The notes beneath the pieces are model-generated. The model ran no database searches. It worked only from the letters and a program-made list of their open reading frames with translations, and had not been told where the DNA came from. Positions 8,631 through 16,821 of a DNA stretch of 64,000 bases are shown in pieces (within the stretch, counting starts at the first letter, position 1; each line of letters opens with the position of its first letter). This DNA is from Bacillus sp. (in: firmicutes) (GTDB taxonomy: Bacteria > Bacillota > Bacilli > Bacillales > JACDOC01): positions 1 through 64,000 of the forward strand of contig JACDOC010000011.1 of assembly GCA_017656295.1 (NCBI GenBank). Direction: 5' to 3'. The translations under genes and the position numbers were made by a program.

Positions 8631-9809
8631 CTACGATTTAAATAAACGGAGTGCATCCATTCGTTCAATGGCTTCCACTAGTCGTTTTTCTTCTGCTAAC
8701 AGTCCTACACGCACGTACCCTTCCCCATATTGTCCAAATCCAACTCCCGGAGCCACAGCGACATGAGCTTTTTCTAATAACAATTGGAAAAACTCCATAG
8801 AAGTATAGCCATTCGGCACATTCAGCCAGGCAAAAAAAGTGCCTTTCGGTTGAGTTACATTCCAGCCAATTTGATGAGCAGCTTCAATCAACGTATTTCT
8901 CCGTTTTTCGTACGTTTGTACCAGGTCTCTCACCGCCTGTTGGGAGGAAAGAAGCGCGTGGGCGGCAGCTTCTTGAATCGCACCGAAAAGACTCACATAC
9001 ATATGGTCTTGATATTGCTCAAGAGCTTGAATGACGGAGCGATTGCCAATTGCAAAAGCGACCCGCCAGCCAGCCATATTGTATGTTTTTGACAATGTAT
9101 AAATTTCAATGCCAACTTCTTTCGCCCCTTCTGCCTGTAAAAAGCTAATCGGCTTTTGTCCATCAAAGCCGATCGCTCCATATGCGAAGTCGTGCACAAC
9201 ACAAATTCGATGCTTTTCCGCTAAGCGTACCGTTTCTTCAAAAAAGCTGAGATCAGCGGTCGCCCCTGTTGGATTGTTCGGATAGTTTAAAAACATGAGT
9301 TTTGCTTTTTCAAGTACATGAGGATTTATAAAATCAAATTCCGGTAGAAATTGAGACTCTTCCCGAAGAGGCATCAACTCGTAAGATGCTCTGGCCATCG
9401 CTAGTCCAGATAAATAGTCTGGATACCCGGGGTCCGGAAGAAGGGCAATATCGCCAGGGTTTAATAGACAAATAGGTAATTGAACGAGTCCAGCTTTCCC
9501 TCCAAAAAGAACAGCCACCTCATGTTTCGGATCGATCTTTACCCCATATTCTTGTTTGTAAAAGGTCGCCACTGCTTCTTTCAAATAATCAAATCCTCGA
9601 AAAGGTGCATATTTATGATTCAATGGATTTTGAACCGCTTCTTGCATTTTTTCGACGATATGCGCTGGAGTGGGTAAATCAGGATTCCCTTGGCCTAAAT
9701 TTATGACATCATGCCCTTGGGCAACATTTGCGCTTACTTGTTTCACTAAATTAGCGAAAAATTGCTTCGGTAATTGTTGGATTATTTGTGATGGTTCATA
9801 AATAGTCAA
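8631..9809 (-). CDS. mtnE: Methionine-salvage aminotransferase MtnE
   Basis: A class I/II pyridoxal-phosphate aminotransferase of 392 aa that makes methionine from 4-methylthio-2-oxobutanoate, in Bacillus with glutamine as favoured amino donor. The fold features are clear: NLGQGNPD near the N-terminus, NYPNNPTGA, and the PLP lysine in TLSKTYNMAGWR. The frame is open up to an ATG at 9872. The TTG at 9809 is preferred because AAGGTGG precedes it by 5 nt and the protein then starts twelve residues before LPKQFF, as in homologues. It is transcribed away from mtnU, its presumed partner. No S-box is seen in front of it. Confidence 0.88.
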   Translation of the reverse strand: MTIYEPSQIIQQLPKQFFANLVKQVSANVAQGHDVINLGQGNPDLPTPAHIVEKMQEAVQNPLNHKYAPFRGFDYLKEAVATFYKQEYGVKIDPKHEVAVLFGGKAGLVQLPICLLNPGDIALLPDPGYPDYLSGLAMARASYELMPLREESQFLPEFDFINPHVLEKAKLMFLNYPNNPTGATADLSFFEETVRLAEKHRICVVHDFAYGAIGFDGQKPISFLQAEGAKEVGIEIYTLSKTYNMAGWRVAFAIGNRSVIQALEQYQDHMYVSLFGAIQEAAAHALLSSQQAVRDLVQTYEKRRNTLIEAAHQIGWNVTQPKGTFFAWLNVPNGYTSMEFFQLLLEKAHVAVAPGVGFGQYGEGYVRVGLLAEEKRLVEAIERMDALRLFKS

Positions 9810-9978
9810 ATTTTCCACCTTCTTCACATTCCATTCGCTATTTTTAATCAAGGTAACTCTTTTGCTTTTCATTTCTAGTGAAACATGATATAACGATTGT
9901 TAAGAAATGTAAAGAACAAAAATTTATTATTTTTATACTTTTTAAACATACTTGAAGAAAATATGAGGAGGACAGAAA

Positions 9979-10761
9979 GTGAACTATCGACTTGCTTTAT
10001 TCCAAATGGATATCCAATTTGGAAAACCAGAAGAAAATATAAAAAAATTGCAAGAAAGTCTCCCTGTAATCGTCGAACAAGGCTGTGATATATTGGTTTT
10101 ACCAGAACTTTGGACAACAGGTTACGATCTTTCGAGATTGCGAAATATTGTTCAAGAAGAAGGTGCAGATGTCCGGCAAATGATTCAACAGTTAGCAAAA
10201 ACATATGGTATTCATATCATTGCAGGTTCGATTCCTTTTAAAAAAGGGGAAACGATTTCAAACACGCTGCTTGTCGTCAATCGAGATGGGGAAGAAGTGA
10301 AGCATTATAGTAAACTACATCTCTTTCAACTGATGGACGAACATAAATTTTTAACGAGTGGAGATACAGACGGTCTGTTTTCTTTAGATGGGGAGACATT
10401 TGCTGGGGTCATTTGTTATGACATTCGCTTTCCTGAATGGATTCGAAAACATGTATTACTTGGAGCAAAAGCAATCTTTGTCGTAGCAGAGTGGCCTTTA
10501 CCACGACTGGACCATTGGCGTACCTTACTTCAAGCACGAGCGATTGAAAACCAATGTTTTGTGATTGCTTGCAACCGGGCAGGCAATGATTCTGCTAATA
10601 CGTTTGCTGGCCATTCCATGATTGTCAATCCGTGGGGAGAAGTGATTGTTGAAGCAAGCGAAATAGAACAATGCATCTATGGAACGATTGAACTAGATGA
10701 TGTAGAACGCATTCGTCAAAAAATTCCGGTATTCCAAGACCGGCGTCCGGAATTTTATTAA
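9979..10761 (+). CDS. mtnU: Omega-amidase MtnU (carbon-nitrogen hydrolase)
   Basis: A 260-aa nitrilase-superfamily amidase. It should hydrolyse the 2-oxoglutaramate left when MtnE uses glutamine, making the salvage step irreversible. The catalytic Glu-Lys-Cys triad is visible in LPELWTTGYD, YSKLHLF and GVICYDIRFPE. The start is a GTG with AGGAGG seven bases upstream. It is divergent from mtnE, sharing a 169-bp control region, as in B. subtilis (ykrU/ykrV). Confidence 0.9.
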   Translation: MNYRLALFQMDIQFGKPEENIKKLQESLPVIVEQGCDILVLPELWTTGYDLSRLRNIVQEEGADVRQMIQQLAKTYGIHIIAGSIPFKKGETISNTLLVVNRDGEEVKHYSKLHLFQLMDEHKFLTSGDTDGLFSLDGETFAGVICYDIRFPEWIRKHVLLGAKAIFVVAEWPLPRLDHWRTLLQARAIENQCFVIACNRAGNDSANTFAGHSMIVNPWGEVIVEASEIEQCIYGTIELDDVERIRQKIPVFQDRRPEFY

Positions 10762-10771
10762 TTATAAGATC

Positions 10772-10799
10772 GGCTGACGTTTCTATTTGAAAGTCAGCC
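10772..10799. terminator. Terminator between mtnU and the ArsR-type gene
   Basis: GGCTGAC-GTTTC loop GAAA-GTCAGCC forms a compact stem between two convergent genes; T-richness is modest. Confidence 0.65.
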
Positions 10800-10807
10800 T
10801 TCTTCAC

Positions 10808-11386
10808 TTATTCAATTGTTGCCCACATTTCTTTTGGATTCAATTCGTAAATACCATTTTCCCGATACATGTAATGATTAATGATGAACTCACGACGAAT
10901 GGTCGCATAGTCTTCATGAAACCTCTTAATATACTCATTAATTTCTTTTTCCTCGTACTTTCTTCCTATTTCCAGTCCTCGAATGATGTGTTCAAACACG
11001 ATTAATTTCTTCTTTCGCTGCGCTGGAATAGCCTTTAATTTCCCTTCTGGTGTAAAGAAATTTTGAATAACTTTTTGCTTTTCCAATTCAAGTGACGTCA
11101 TATCTCTTTCCTCCTTTTGTTTGGCTAACTGGAGGAGCGCCATTCCGTGGTGCGACAGGACGGAACGGTTTAAATGGTAATAAATCGTGTTTTTATCTCT
11201 TCGTTGGAATACTAAATTCACTTCTTTGAGCTTTTGCAGATGATGCGTAATTGTTGGTGCCGTTAAACCTAATTTACCGGCAATCGCCTGACCATGTAGC
11301 GGACCATTGGCCAACAATGTAACAATTCGAATGCGTGTCGCGTCCCCGATTGCTTTAAAAAAAGCAATAGATTTACCTAGCTGCAT
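10808..11386 (-). CDS. ArsR-type regulator with C-terminal DUF2087 domain
   Basis: A 192-aa predicted transcription factor. Residues 1-85 form an ArsR-like winged HTH (AIGDATRIRIVTLL, recognition helix GLTAPTITHHLQKLKE). Residues 100-190 match the DUF2087 pattern (GKLKAIPAQRKKKLIVFEHI ... RREFIINHYMYR). No metal-binding cysteine pair is present, so it is unlikely to be a classical metal sensor. GGAGGGG precedes the ATG, and a repeated AATTAGATAT motif lies just upstream. It occupies the place between ogt and mtnU where B. subtilis carries mtnA and mtnK. Targets unknown. Confidence 0.8.
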   Translation of the reverse strand: MQLGKSIAFFKAIGDATRIRIVTLLANGPLHGQAIAGKLGLTAPTITHHLQKLKEVNLVFQRRDKNTIYYHLNRSVLSHHGMALLQLAKQKEERDMTSLELEKQKVIQNFFTPEGKLKAIPAQRKKKLIVFEHIIRGLEIGRKYEEKEINEYIKRFHEDYATIRREFIINHYMYRENGIYELNPKEMWATIE

Positions 11387-11406
11387 AACACCCCTCCTAT
11401 TTCGAT

Positions 11407-11438
11407 ATATATCTAATTTGACAAATATCTAATTAGAT
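11407..11438 (-). promoter_or_regulatory. Candidate operator of the ArsR-DUF2087 gene
   Basis: ATATCTAATT occurs twice, 18 bp apart. The second copy is part of the perfect 12-bp palindrome ATCTAATTAGAT (11427-11438). Location 20-50 bp before the start codon suits an autoregulatory site. Confidence 0.5.
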
Positions 11439-11489
11439 GATAATAAAAATTATTTTAATTGTAAATATTTTTCAGAAATGTTCAAGAAA

Positions 11490-11517
11490 TAAAAAGAAAG
11501 AGGCTTACTTTAAAGCC
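11490..11517 (-). terminator. Terminator overlapping the end of ogt
   Basis: GGCTT-TAAAGT-AAGCC on the minus strand, then TCTTTCTTTTT. The ogt stop codon lies within the hairpin. Confidence 0.55.
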
Positions 11518-11984
11518 CCTTCCAACTGTAACAATATTCGTTTTTTCTCCACTTCTTTTCCGGCGTAACCGGTTAAAGCACCATTTTTTCCAATAACTCG
11601 GTGACATGGAACGATAATCGGCAACCGATTTTTTCGATTTGCTTGGCCGACGGCTCGGACAGCTTTTTCATTTCCAATCATTTTGGCAATGTCCTTGTAA
11701 CTTCGTGTTTCTCCATAAGGAATCGCTTGTAACGCTTCCCACACTTTTTGTTGAAAAGGGGTCCCTTCGAAATGTATGGGGAGCTGGAACTGTACAAGTT
11801 TCCCTTGAAAGTATAAATCTAATTGACAAAAGGCTTCCTGAATGATTGAATGGGACGGTTCATATATCGCCTCTTCCAACAGTTCCTTCTCTTTACCAAA
11901 AGTAATATCAGTTACTTGATGGTCGTTGACAAAGATGTATAATTCCCCAATCGGACTTGTCATTGTTGCATAATATCGGCTCAT
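11505..11984 (-). CDS. ogt: Methylated-DNA--protein-cysteine methyltransferase Ogt
   Basis: A 159-aa suicide DNA-repair protein that transfers alkyl groups from O6-alkylguanine to its own cysteine. The C-terminal domain has the helix-turn-helix with arginine finger (AVGQANRKNRLP) and the active-site motif IVPCHRVIG. AAGGAG lies nine bases before the ATG. It starts 12 bp after the KinE-like gene ends, so the two are probably cotranscribed, an arrangement shared with B. subtilis. Confidence 0.93.
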   Translation of the reverse strand: MSRYYATMTSPIGELYIFVNDHQVTDITFGKEKELLEEAIYEPSHSIIQEAFCQLDLYFQGKLVQFQLPIHFEGTPFQQKVWEALQAIPYGETRSYKDIAKMIGNEKAVRAVGQANRKNRLPIIVPCHRVIGKNGALTGYAGKEVEKKRILLQLEGALK

Positions 11985-11996
11985 ACGAAAAACTCC

Positions 11997-14174
11997 TTAC
12001 ATTGTTCCTGAATACGGTAAATATATGTGGAACGTTGTGCCTTTTCCCACTTCGCTTTCGACTTCTACTTTTCCATTATGCTCTTTAATAATTTTATAAC
12101 TAACCATTAACCCAAGACCAGTCCCTCGATCTTTCGTCGTATAAAAAGGTTCTCCTAATCGTTTGATTTTATCTTCTGGTATGCCGACACCTTCGTCTTT
12201 AATGGATACTTTTAAGTAACCGTTTTGGTCATCGTTAATTGTAATTGTAATCGTTCCACCTTTAGGCATTACTTCAATCGCATTTTTAATAATATTGATA
12301 AACACCTGCTTTAATTGATTCGGTTCACTATAGACTTGTGGTAAATTTTTTGGAAAAGAATATGAAAACTGAACATTGTGCATCATTGCTTGTGCATTTA
12401 ATAGATCAATCGTATCTTTCATAATTTTCGTGACGTCGGCATGAACAAATTGAACCGCTTGAGGCTTCGCTAAAATTAAGAATTCTGTGATAATCGTTTC
12501 AATTCGCTTTAATTCTGAAGTAATCACATCAAAATACATCGAATGATCATCGTTCATCTTATTTTGAAGTAATTGAATAAACCCCTTTAAAGCCGTCATC
12601 GGATTTCGAATTTCGTGGGCAATACCGGCAGCAAGCTCTCCAACAACTGTTAACGTATCTGATTTTCTTAATTGCTCTTGCATTTCAAGTTTTTCGGTGA
12701 CATCGCGAATAACCGTATAGTTTAAATTCAACATGACATTTTTTTTCGATGATATCTCTAAATGACGCGTCTCGTTTTTGGATAACTTAAACGATAATAA
12801 CATATCCGCCTGGCCGTTTTTTTCTAGCTCCACTTGGTAATGCTCGAATTTTTTCTTTTGCTTCGTACTTTTCGATAACCATTCTTGCAAATTTTCCCCG
12901 ATCAGTTGTTCTTTTTCTTTTTGAAAAATGCGACAAATTTCAGGGTTAACATCGACAATTTGAAACTGTTGGTCCCATAATATCATTCCGTCATTTGAAC
13001 CTTCAAATATTTTTCGAAACCTCGCTTCACTTTCTCGCAATTCTTGCTCCATTCGATAACGTTCACTAACGTTACGAAAAATCGTCATATTGTAGCCATC
13101 AACGGAATGCATTTTCGATGTAAATTCTAAATGTTTTCTTTGACCGTTCGGCATTAAAAACAACAATTCATCACGAATAGCTCCCTTTTCGTAAAACTCT
13201 TTTTGGATGGCCGCGTATTGTTCATCTTTCTGTTCTACATAATCCCATAGTTTCTTTCCGATTAATTCGTCTAAAGGAGTTTCAAATATACGAGAGGCAG
13301 ATTCATTTGCTTTAATGATGCTCCCATCATGGTCCCAAAACACAATTGCATCAATGGCTTCTTCAAATAGATCTTTAAACAATTCCTCACTTCTCTTCAA
13401 TGTTAATTCAATTTGTCGCTTTTCCGTAATATCACGTAAAATGGCCATATGAAACTTGTTGTCAACAATCGGACTTGCCGAATATTCAAAAATGGACATC
13501 CCTTTGGAATGGATAACAGGAATTTCCCCCCATGATTTTTGACGTTTTTTTAATGCTAGTTTAACTTTATTTAACCGTTGATGAAATGGTCGTGGAATGT
13601 ACTTTTCTAATTTTTGGTGAATCAGGTCTTCTTTTGGGACTCCAAATATACGGCAAAAAATCGGATTGGCATCGATAATTTTTCCATGATGATCGAAAAT
13701 GAGAATCGCGTCAGCTGCCTGCTCAAACATTCCTGTAAACAAATTGCGATTCAATAGCCCGATTTCTTCTAATTGTTTATTAAAGGAAATATCGCGTATG
13801 AAAAATAAATAGATAGAAGGATTAAACTTCACCGCTTTAATTTTTACGTATTTAATCGTTCCGTCTTGGCCTACATATTGCGCTTCTGTCTCAGCTTTAT
13901 GATTTAAACTAAGGGAATCTTTAAATTGGTGCTTGAAAACAATAGACGGAAATTGAAACAGTCGAAAAAAATTTTTTCCTTTCCAATTCGCTTCTTCCAA
14001 TTGGAATAATGTAGAAAATGTTCGATTTCCGGATTGAATAGAAAATTCTTCATTGGTGGATATAATTGCTTCAAAAGTTTCATCTATCATTAATTGAAAA
14101 AAGGCAAGTTCTTGTTCTTTAGAACAAACTCCTGTATTGTGCATCATACTATCGAAGAAAGAATGTTTAATCAA
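11997..14174 (-). CDS. kinE: KinE-like multi-PAS sporulation histidine kinase
   Basis: A soluble sensor kinase of 725 aa with four successive PAS domains (about 25-130, 145-255, 268-375 and 388-495). A HisKA domain with IAHEIRNPMTALKG and a HATPase domain with the N-box NIIKNAIEVMPKGG, DEGVGIP and GTGLGL follow. No membrane segment is seen. Size and domain order match B. subtilis KinE, which contributes to the Spo0A phosphorelay. The start is a TTG with AAAGGAG nine bases upstream. No response regulator is adjacent. PAS cofactors or ligands are not evident. Confidence 0.87.
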   Translation of the reverse strand: MIKHSFFDSMMHNTGVCSKEQELAFFQLMIDETFEAIISTNEEFSIQSGNRTFSTLFQLEEANWKGKNFFRLFQFPSIVFKHQFKDSLSLNHKAETEAQYVGQDGTIKYVKIKAVKFNPSIYLFFIRDISFNKQLEEIGLLNRNLFTGMFEQAADAILIFDHHGKIIDANPIFCRIFGVPKEDLIHQKLEKYIPRPFHQRLNKVKLALKKRQKSWGEIPVIHSKGMSIFEYSASPIVDNKFHMAILRDITEKRQIELTLKRSEELFKDLFEEAIDAIVFWDHDGSIIKANESASRIFETPLDELIGKKLWDYVEQKDEQYAAIQKEFYEKGAIRDELLFLMPNGQRKHLEFTSKMHSVDGYNMTIFRNVSERYRMEQELRESEARFRKIFEGSNDGMILWDQQFQIVDVNPEICRIFQKEKEQLIGENLQEWLSKSTKQKKKFEHYQVELEKNGQADMLLSFKLSKNETRHLEISSKKNVMLNLNYTVIRDVTEKLEMQEQLRKSDTLTVVGELAAGIAHEIRNPMTALKGFIQLLQNKMNDDHSMYFDVITSELKRIETIITEFLILAKPQAVQFVHADVTKIMKDTIDLLNAQAMMHNVQFSYSFPKNLPQVYSEPNQLKQVFINIIKNAIEVMPKGGTITITINDDQNGYLKVSIKDEGVGIPEDKIKRLGEPFYTTKDRGTGLGLMVSYKIIKEHNGKVEVESEVGKGTTFHIYLPYSGTM

Positions 14175-14532
14175 AACTTTCTCTCCTTTCTTATCATACG
14201 AATTCTCCGTTTACTACTGGAATGATTTGTAGAACTAATGGAAACAAATGATAAATGGGAGATGATGTTTTCATCTAACTCTACTCATTTATATATTCAA
14301 CTTGCTAGACACGGCATAGGAACTTTTCACATTTGGATAGATGAATGGAATAGGAAAGAGAAATCTAGTGAATTCATCCGAGGAAGTGGAATGAACTAGA
14401 AAAGAATGTTTTAACTACTGGTCCTATTCACTGCAAATAGAAGTACAAAAACCGTTTCACATACAATATTCGTAAAAAACCTTCAGATTCCTGCTGTATA
14501 TTTGGAAGAAAATCCTTGTCTGAAGTCATACA
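14175..14532. other. Intergenic region, no gene seen
   Basis: The space between the divergent kinE-like and radical-SAM genes contains no convincing reading frame, RNA motif or repeat. A promoter for the rightward gene lies at its right end. Confidence 0.5.
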
Positions 14533-14561
14533 TTGTACTTTTTCTTTCCGTTCGATACAAT
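14533..14561 (+). promoter_or_regulatory. Sigma-A promoter of the radical SAM gene
   Basis: TTGTAC (14533-14538), 17-nt spacer, TACAAT (14556-14561), about 50 bp before the start codon. Confidence 0.7.
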
Positions 14562-14608
14562 AAAATGATGGAATAACGCATGAATGAACTAAAGGAGATT
14601 ATGTCGGT

Positions 14609-16366
14609 ATGAAAGTGGTACTTAGTACACTGAACGCAAAATATATTCATATGAACATTGCCATTCGCTATTTGAAAGCATATGCCCAACCAGATTACGA
14701 GATCGAAATTGCCGAGTATACGATTAAAGACCCAGCGATGAATATTGTTTCCGATTTATTTTCTAAGTCTCCCGATTTGATTGGATTTAGTTGTTATATT
14801 TGGAATATCGAAGAGACAATCAAAGTTATTAAAATGTTAAAAAAAGTGAATCCAAACTTGATCATCGTCCTTGGTGGGCCTGAAGTTTCTTACGATGTTC
14901 CGGAATGGTTAGAAAGACTTCCGGAAGTTGATTTTATCGTCATTGGCGAAGGGGAAGCTACTTTTAAACAATTATTGGATGAACTTCATGGCGAAAGAAA
15001 CTTTGAGCAAGTGCCAGGTCTCGCCTACAGGAAAAAGGGAAAACCGGTAATTCAACCGCAAACGAATAAACTCGACTTACGGCAAATGCCATCCCCGTTT
15101 CGATTTAAAGAAGACATTCCGCATTTATCTAAACGGGTGGTCTACATCGAAACGAGCCGTGGTTGCCCATTTCGTTGCCAATTTTGTTTATCCTCAATCG
15201 AAGTAGGAGTCCGCTACTTTGACCGGGAAAAAATTAAAGAAGACTTACGGTATTTAATGAAAAACGGTGCGAAAACGATCAAATTTGTCGACCGAACCTT
15301 TAACATTAGCCGAAGCTATGCAATGGAAATGTTTCAATTTTTAATTGACGAACACGTCCCAGGAACCGTGTTTCAATTTGAGATTACGGCTGATATTATG
15401 CGCCCAGAGGTGATCGAGTTTTTAAACGAACATGCACCGCCTGGCCTATTCCGCTTTGAAATTGGTGTTCAATCGACGAACGACTTAACAAACGAACTGG
15501 TTATGCGCAAACAAAATTTTGAAAAGCTGGCTCGAACCGTTACGATGGTCAAAGAAGGTGGAAAAATTGCTCAACATCTTGACTTAATTGCCGGTCTTCC
15601 TGAAGAAGATTATGAATCGTTTAAGAAGACTTTTAACGATGTGTTTGCGCTTCGCCCGGAAGAACTGCAATTGGGCTTTTTAAAAATGCTTCGCGGGACA
15701 GGCCTACGTATTCGTGCGAACGAACACGATTATGTATATATGGACCACGCCCCGTATGAAATATTAAAAAATAATGTGTTAAGTTTTAAAGACATCATCC
15801 GGATTAAGCAAGTAGAAGATGTTCTTGAAAAGTATTGGAACGACCATCGGATGGATGAAACGATCGAATTTTTAGTATCAAAAGGTTTTGCTACACCGTT
15901 TGACTTTTTCCAACAGTTTGGTACGTATTGGGATGAACAAGGCTGGGCCCGAATTGGCCATCAACGGGAAGATTTATTTAAGCGTCTACATCAGTTCTTA
16001 TCTGATAATCAATTTAACCAGCTAAATATTGTCGAAGGTTTAATGAAATACGATTATTTAGTTAACTCACGCTTCCGGCCTCGTAAGCCTTGGTGGGAAA
16101 AGACTTCTGCTTCGGACCAACGATCACAAGTGTATAAACAAATTGCCGAACACCCTGAACTACTCGGGGAAAAATTCGTTCAATTTGAACTGACAGAAAA
16201 AGATTTACACAAACATACGATTTTGGAAGAAATTCCGTTTGACTTAGCCCACTATTTAAATTCGAAAGAAATCATTCTAGAACCGTCCATCCTGCTTGTT
16301 TATTATGACCCATCAACCGGACAAGCCGAAGCGTTTACAAGTCAACATACCTATCTTTCCTTATAA
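14609..16366 (+). CDS. B12-binding-domain radical SAM protein (DUF4080 type)
   Basis: A 585-aa protein. An N-terminal cobalamin-binding Rossmann domain (about 1-140, with GGPEVSYD and GEGE) precedes a radical SAM barrel whose [4Fe-4S] cluster cysteines are in RGCPFRCQFC (about residues 192-201), then a C-terminal DUF4080-like region. The canonical B12 DxHxxG motif is not obvious, so cobalamin may bind base-off or not at all. Family members are widespread in Bacillaceae and remain functionally unassigned. AAAGGAG lies 11 bp before the ATG. It is monocistronic, with its own promoter and terminator. Confidence 0.82.
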   Translation: MKVVLSTLNAKYIHMNIAIRYLKAYAQPDYEIEIAEYTIKDPAMNIVSDLFSKSPDLIGFSCYIWNIEETIKVIKMLKKVNPNLIIVLGGPEVSYDVPEWLERLPEVDFIVIGEGEATFKQLLDELHGERNFEQVPGLAYRKKGKPVIQPQTNKLDLRQMPSPFRFKEDIPHLSKRVVYIETSRGCPFRCQFCLSSIEVGVRYFDREKIKEDLRYLMKNGAKTIKFVDRTFNISRSYAMEMFQFLIDEHVPGTVFQFEITADIMRPEVIEFLNEHAPPGLFRFEIGVQSTNDLTNELVMRKQNFEKLARTVTMVKEGGKIAQHLDLIAGLPEEDYESFKKTFNDVFALRPEELQLGFLKMLRGTGLRIRANEHDYVYMDHAPYEILKNNVLSFKDIIRIKQVEDVLEKYWNDHRMDETIEFLVSKGFATPFDFFQQFGTYWDEQGWARIGHQREDLFKRLHQFLSDNQFNQLNIVEGLMKYDYLVNSRFRPRKPWWEKTSASDQRSQVYKQIAEHPELLGEKFVQFELTEKDLHKHTILEEIPFDLAHYLNSKEIILEPSILLVYYDPSTGQAEAFTSQHTYLSL

Positions 16367-16368
16367 AA

Positions 16369-16402
16369 TAAAGGGAACTTCCAATAGTCGGAGGTTCCCT
16401 TT
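16369..16402 (+). terminator. Terminator of the radical SAM gene
   Basis: AAAGGGAACTTCC pairs with GGAGGTTCCCTTT (one G-U). It may also serve the convergent small genes. Confidence 0.75.
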
Positions 16403-16407
16403 ACCTT

Positions 16408-16560
16408 TTACTCTTTATTATCAACATTTTTTTTCGTATCTTGTTTATTTTTCCTTTTTTCTTGTTGAAGAAACAGTTCATATTGTTTTACTGCATTTAT
16501 ATCCCCAAATTCAATTCCAAATTCTTCTCTACTTGATGTTGAGGACTTTCTATTCCTCAT
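16408..16560 (-). CDS. Gamma-SASP-like C-terminal half (small ORF or frameshifted part)
   Basis: A 50-aa frame ending in a Lys/Asn-rich tail. It contains EEFGIEFGDINAVKQ, resembling the repeated FGTEFA...VKQQN motif of gamma-type small acid-soluble spore proteins. It overlaps the end of the 54-aa frame before it by 11 nt and is in the +1 frame. A GGAAGGG lies six bases before its ATG, so independent translation is possible. The simpler reading is that both frames are halves of one gamma-SASP gene separated by a single frameshift. Confidence 0.5.
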   Translation of the reverse strand: MRNRKSSTSSREEFGIEFGDINAVKQYELFLQQEKRKNKQDTKKNVDNKE

Positions 16561-16714
16561 GTCCTGCCCTTCCCTTGTTTGAATTGCGATTCGCTCCTTT
16601 GGCTGGAGATTCACCAAGAGCAAATTCAGCAGAAAATTCTGTTTCCTGTAAATTTTTGTTTGGCGTTTTATTATGTTTTTCAGCTGCGTCAAACTGAGCT
16701 TTTCGCTTCGTCAT
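16550..16714 (-). CDS. Gamma-SASP-like N-terminal half
   Basis: A 54-aa frame beginning MTKRKAQFDAAEK. AAAGGAG lies nine bases before the ATG. It contains ETEFSAEFALGE, which resembles the first gamma-SASP repeat, and ends at a TAG just after the next frame's ATG. Gamma-SASPs are amino-acid reserves in spores, cut by the Gpr protease during germination. I cannot tell whether the break is real, a sequencing error, or two genuine overlapping small genes. Confidence 0.5.
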   Translation of the reverse strand: MTKRKAQFDAAEKHNKTPNKNLQETEFSAEFALGESPAKGANRNSNKGRAGHEE

Positions 16715-16780
16715 ATTCTCTACTCCTTTACTAATAAAATCATTTATAGTTTTTTCATTCGCAGGCTCTTCATACGGAAA

Positions 16781-16815
16781 AAGCAGTCACTTCCTGAAAC
16801 AGGAAATCACTGCTT
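16781..16815 (-). terminator. Terminator of ktrD
   Basis: AAGCAGTGATTTCCTG and CAGGAAGTGACTGCTT on the minus strand form a long stem with two non-Watson-Crick positions, directly after the ktrD stop. Confidence 0.7.
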
Positions 16816-16821
16816 CATATG

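Noticed and set aside
14175-14608. Search for a small RNA or gene before the radical SAM gene
   Set aside because: No terminator-bounded unit or coding frame with a ribosome site; only the promoter at 14533-14561 was supported.
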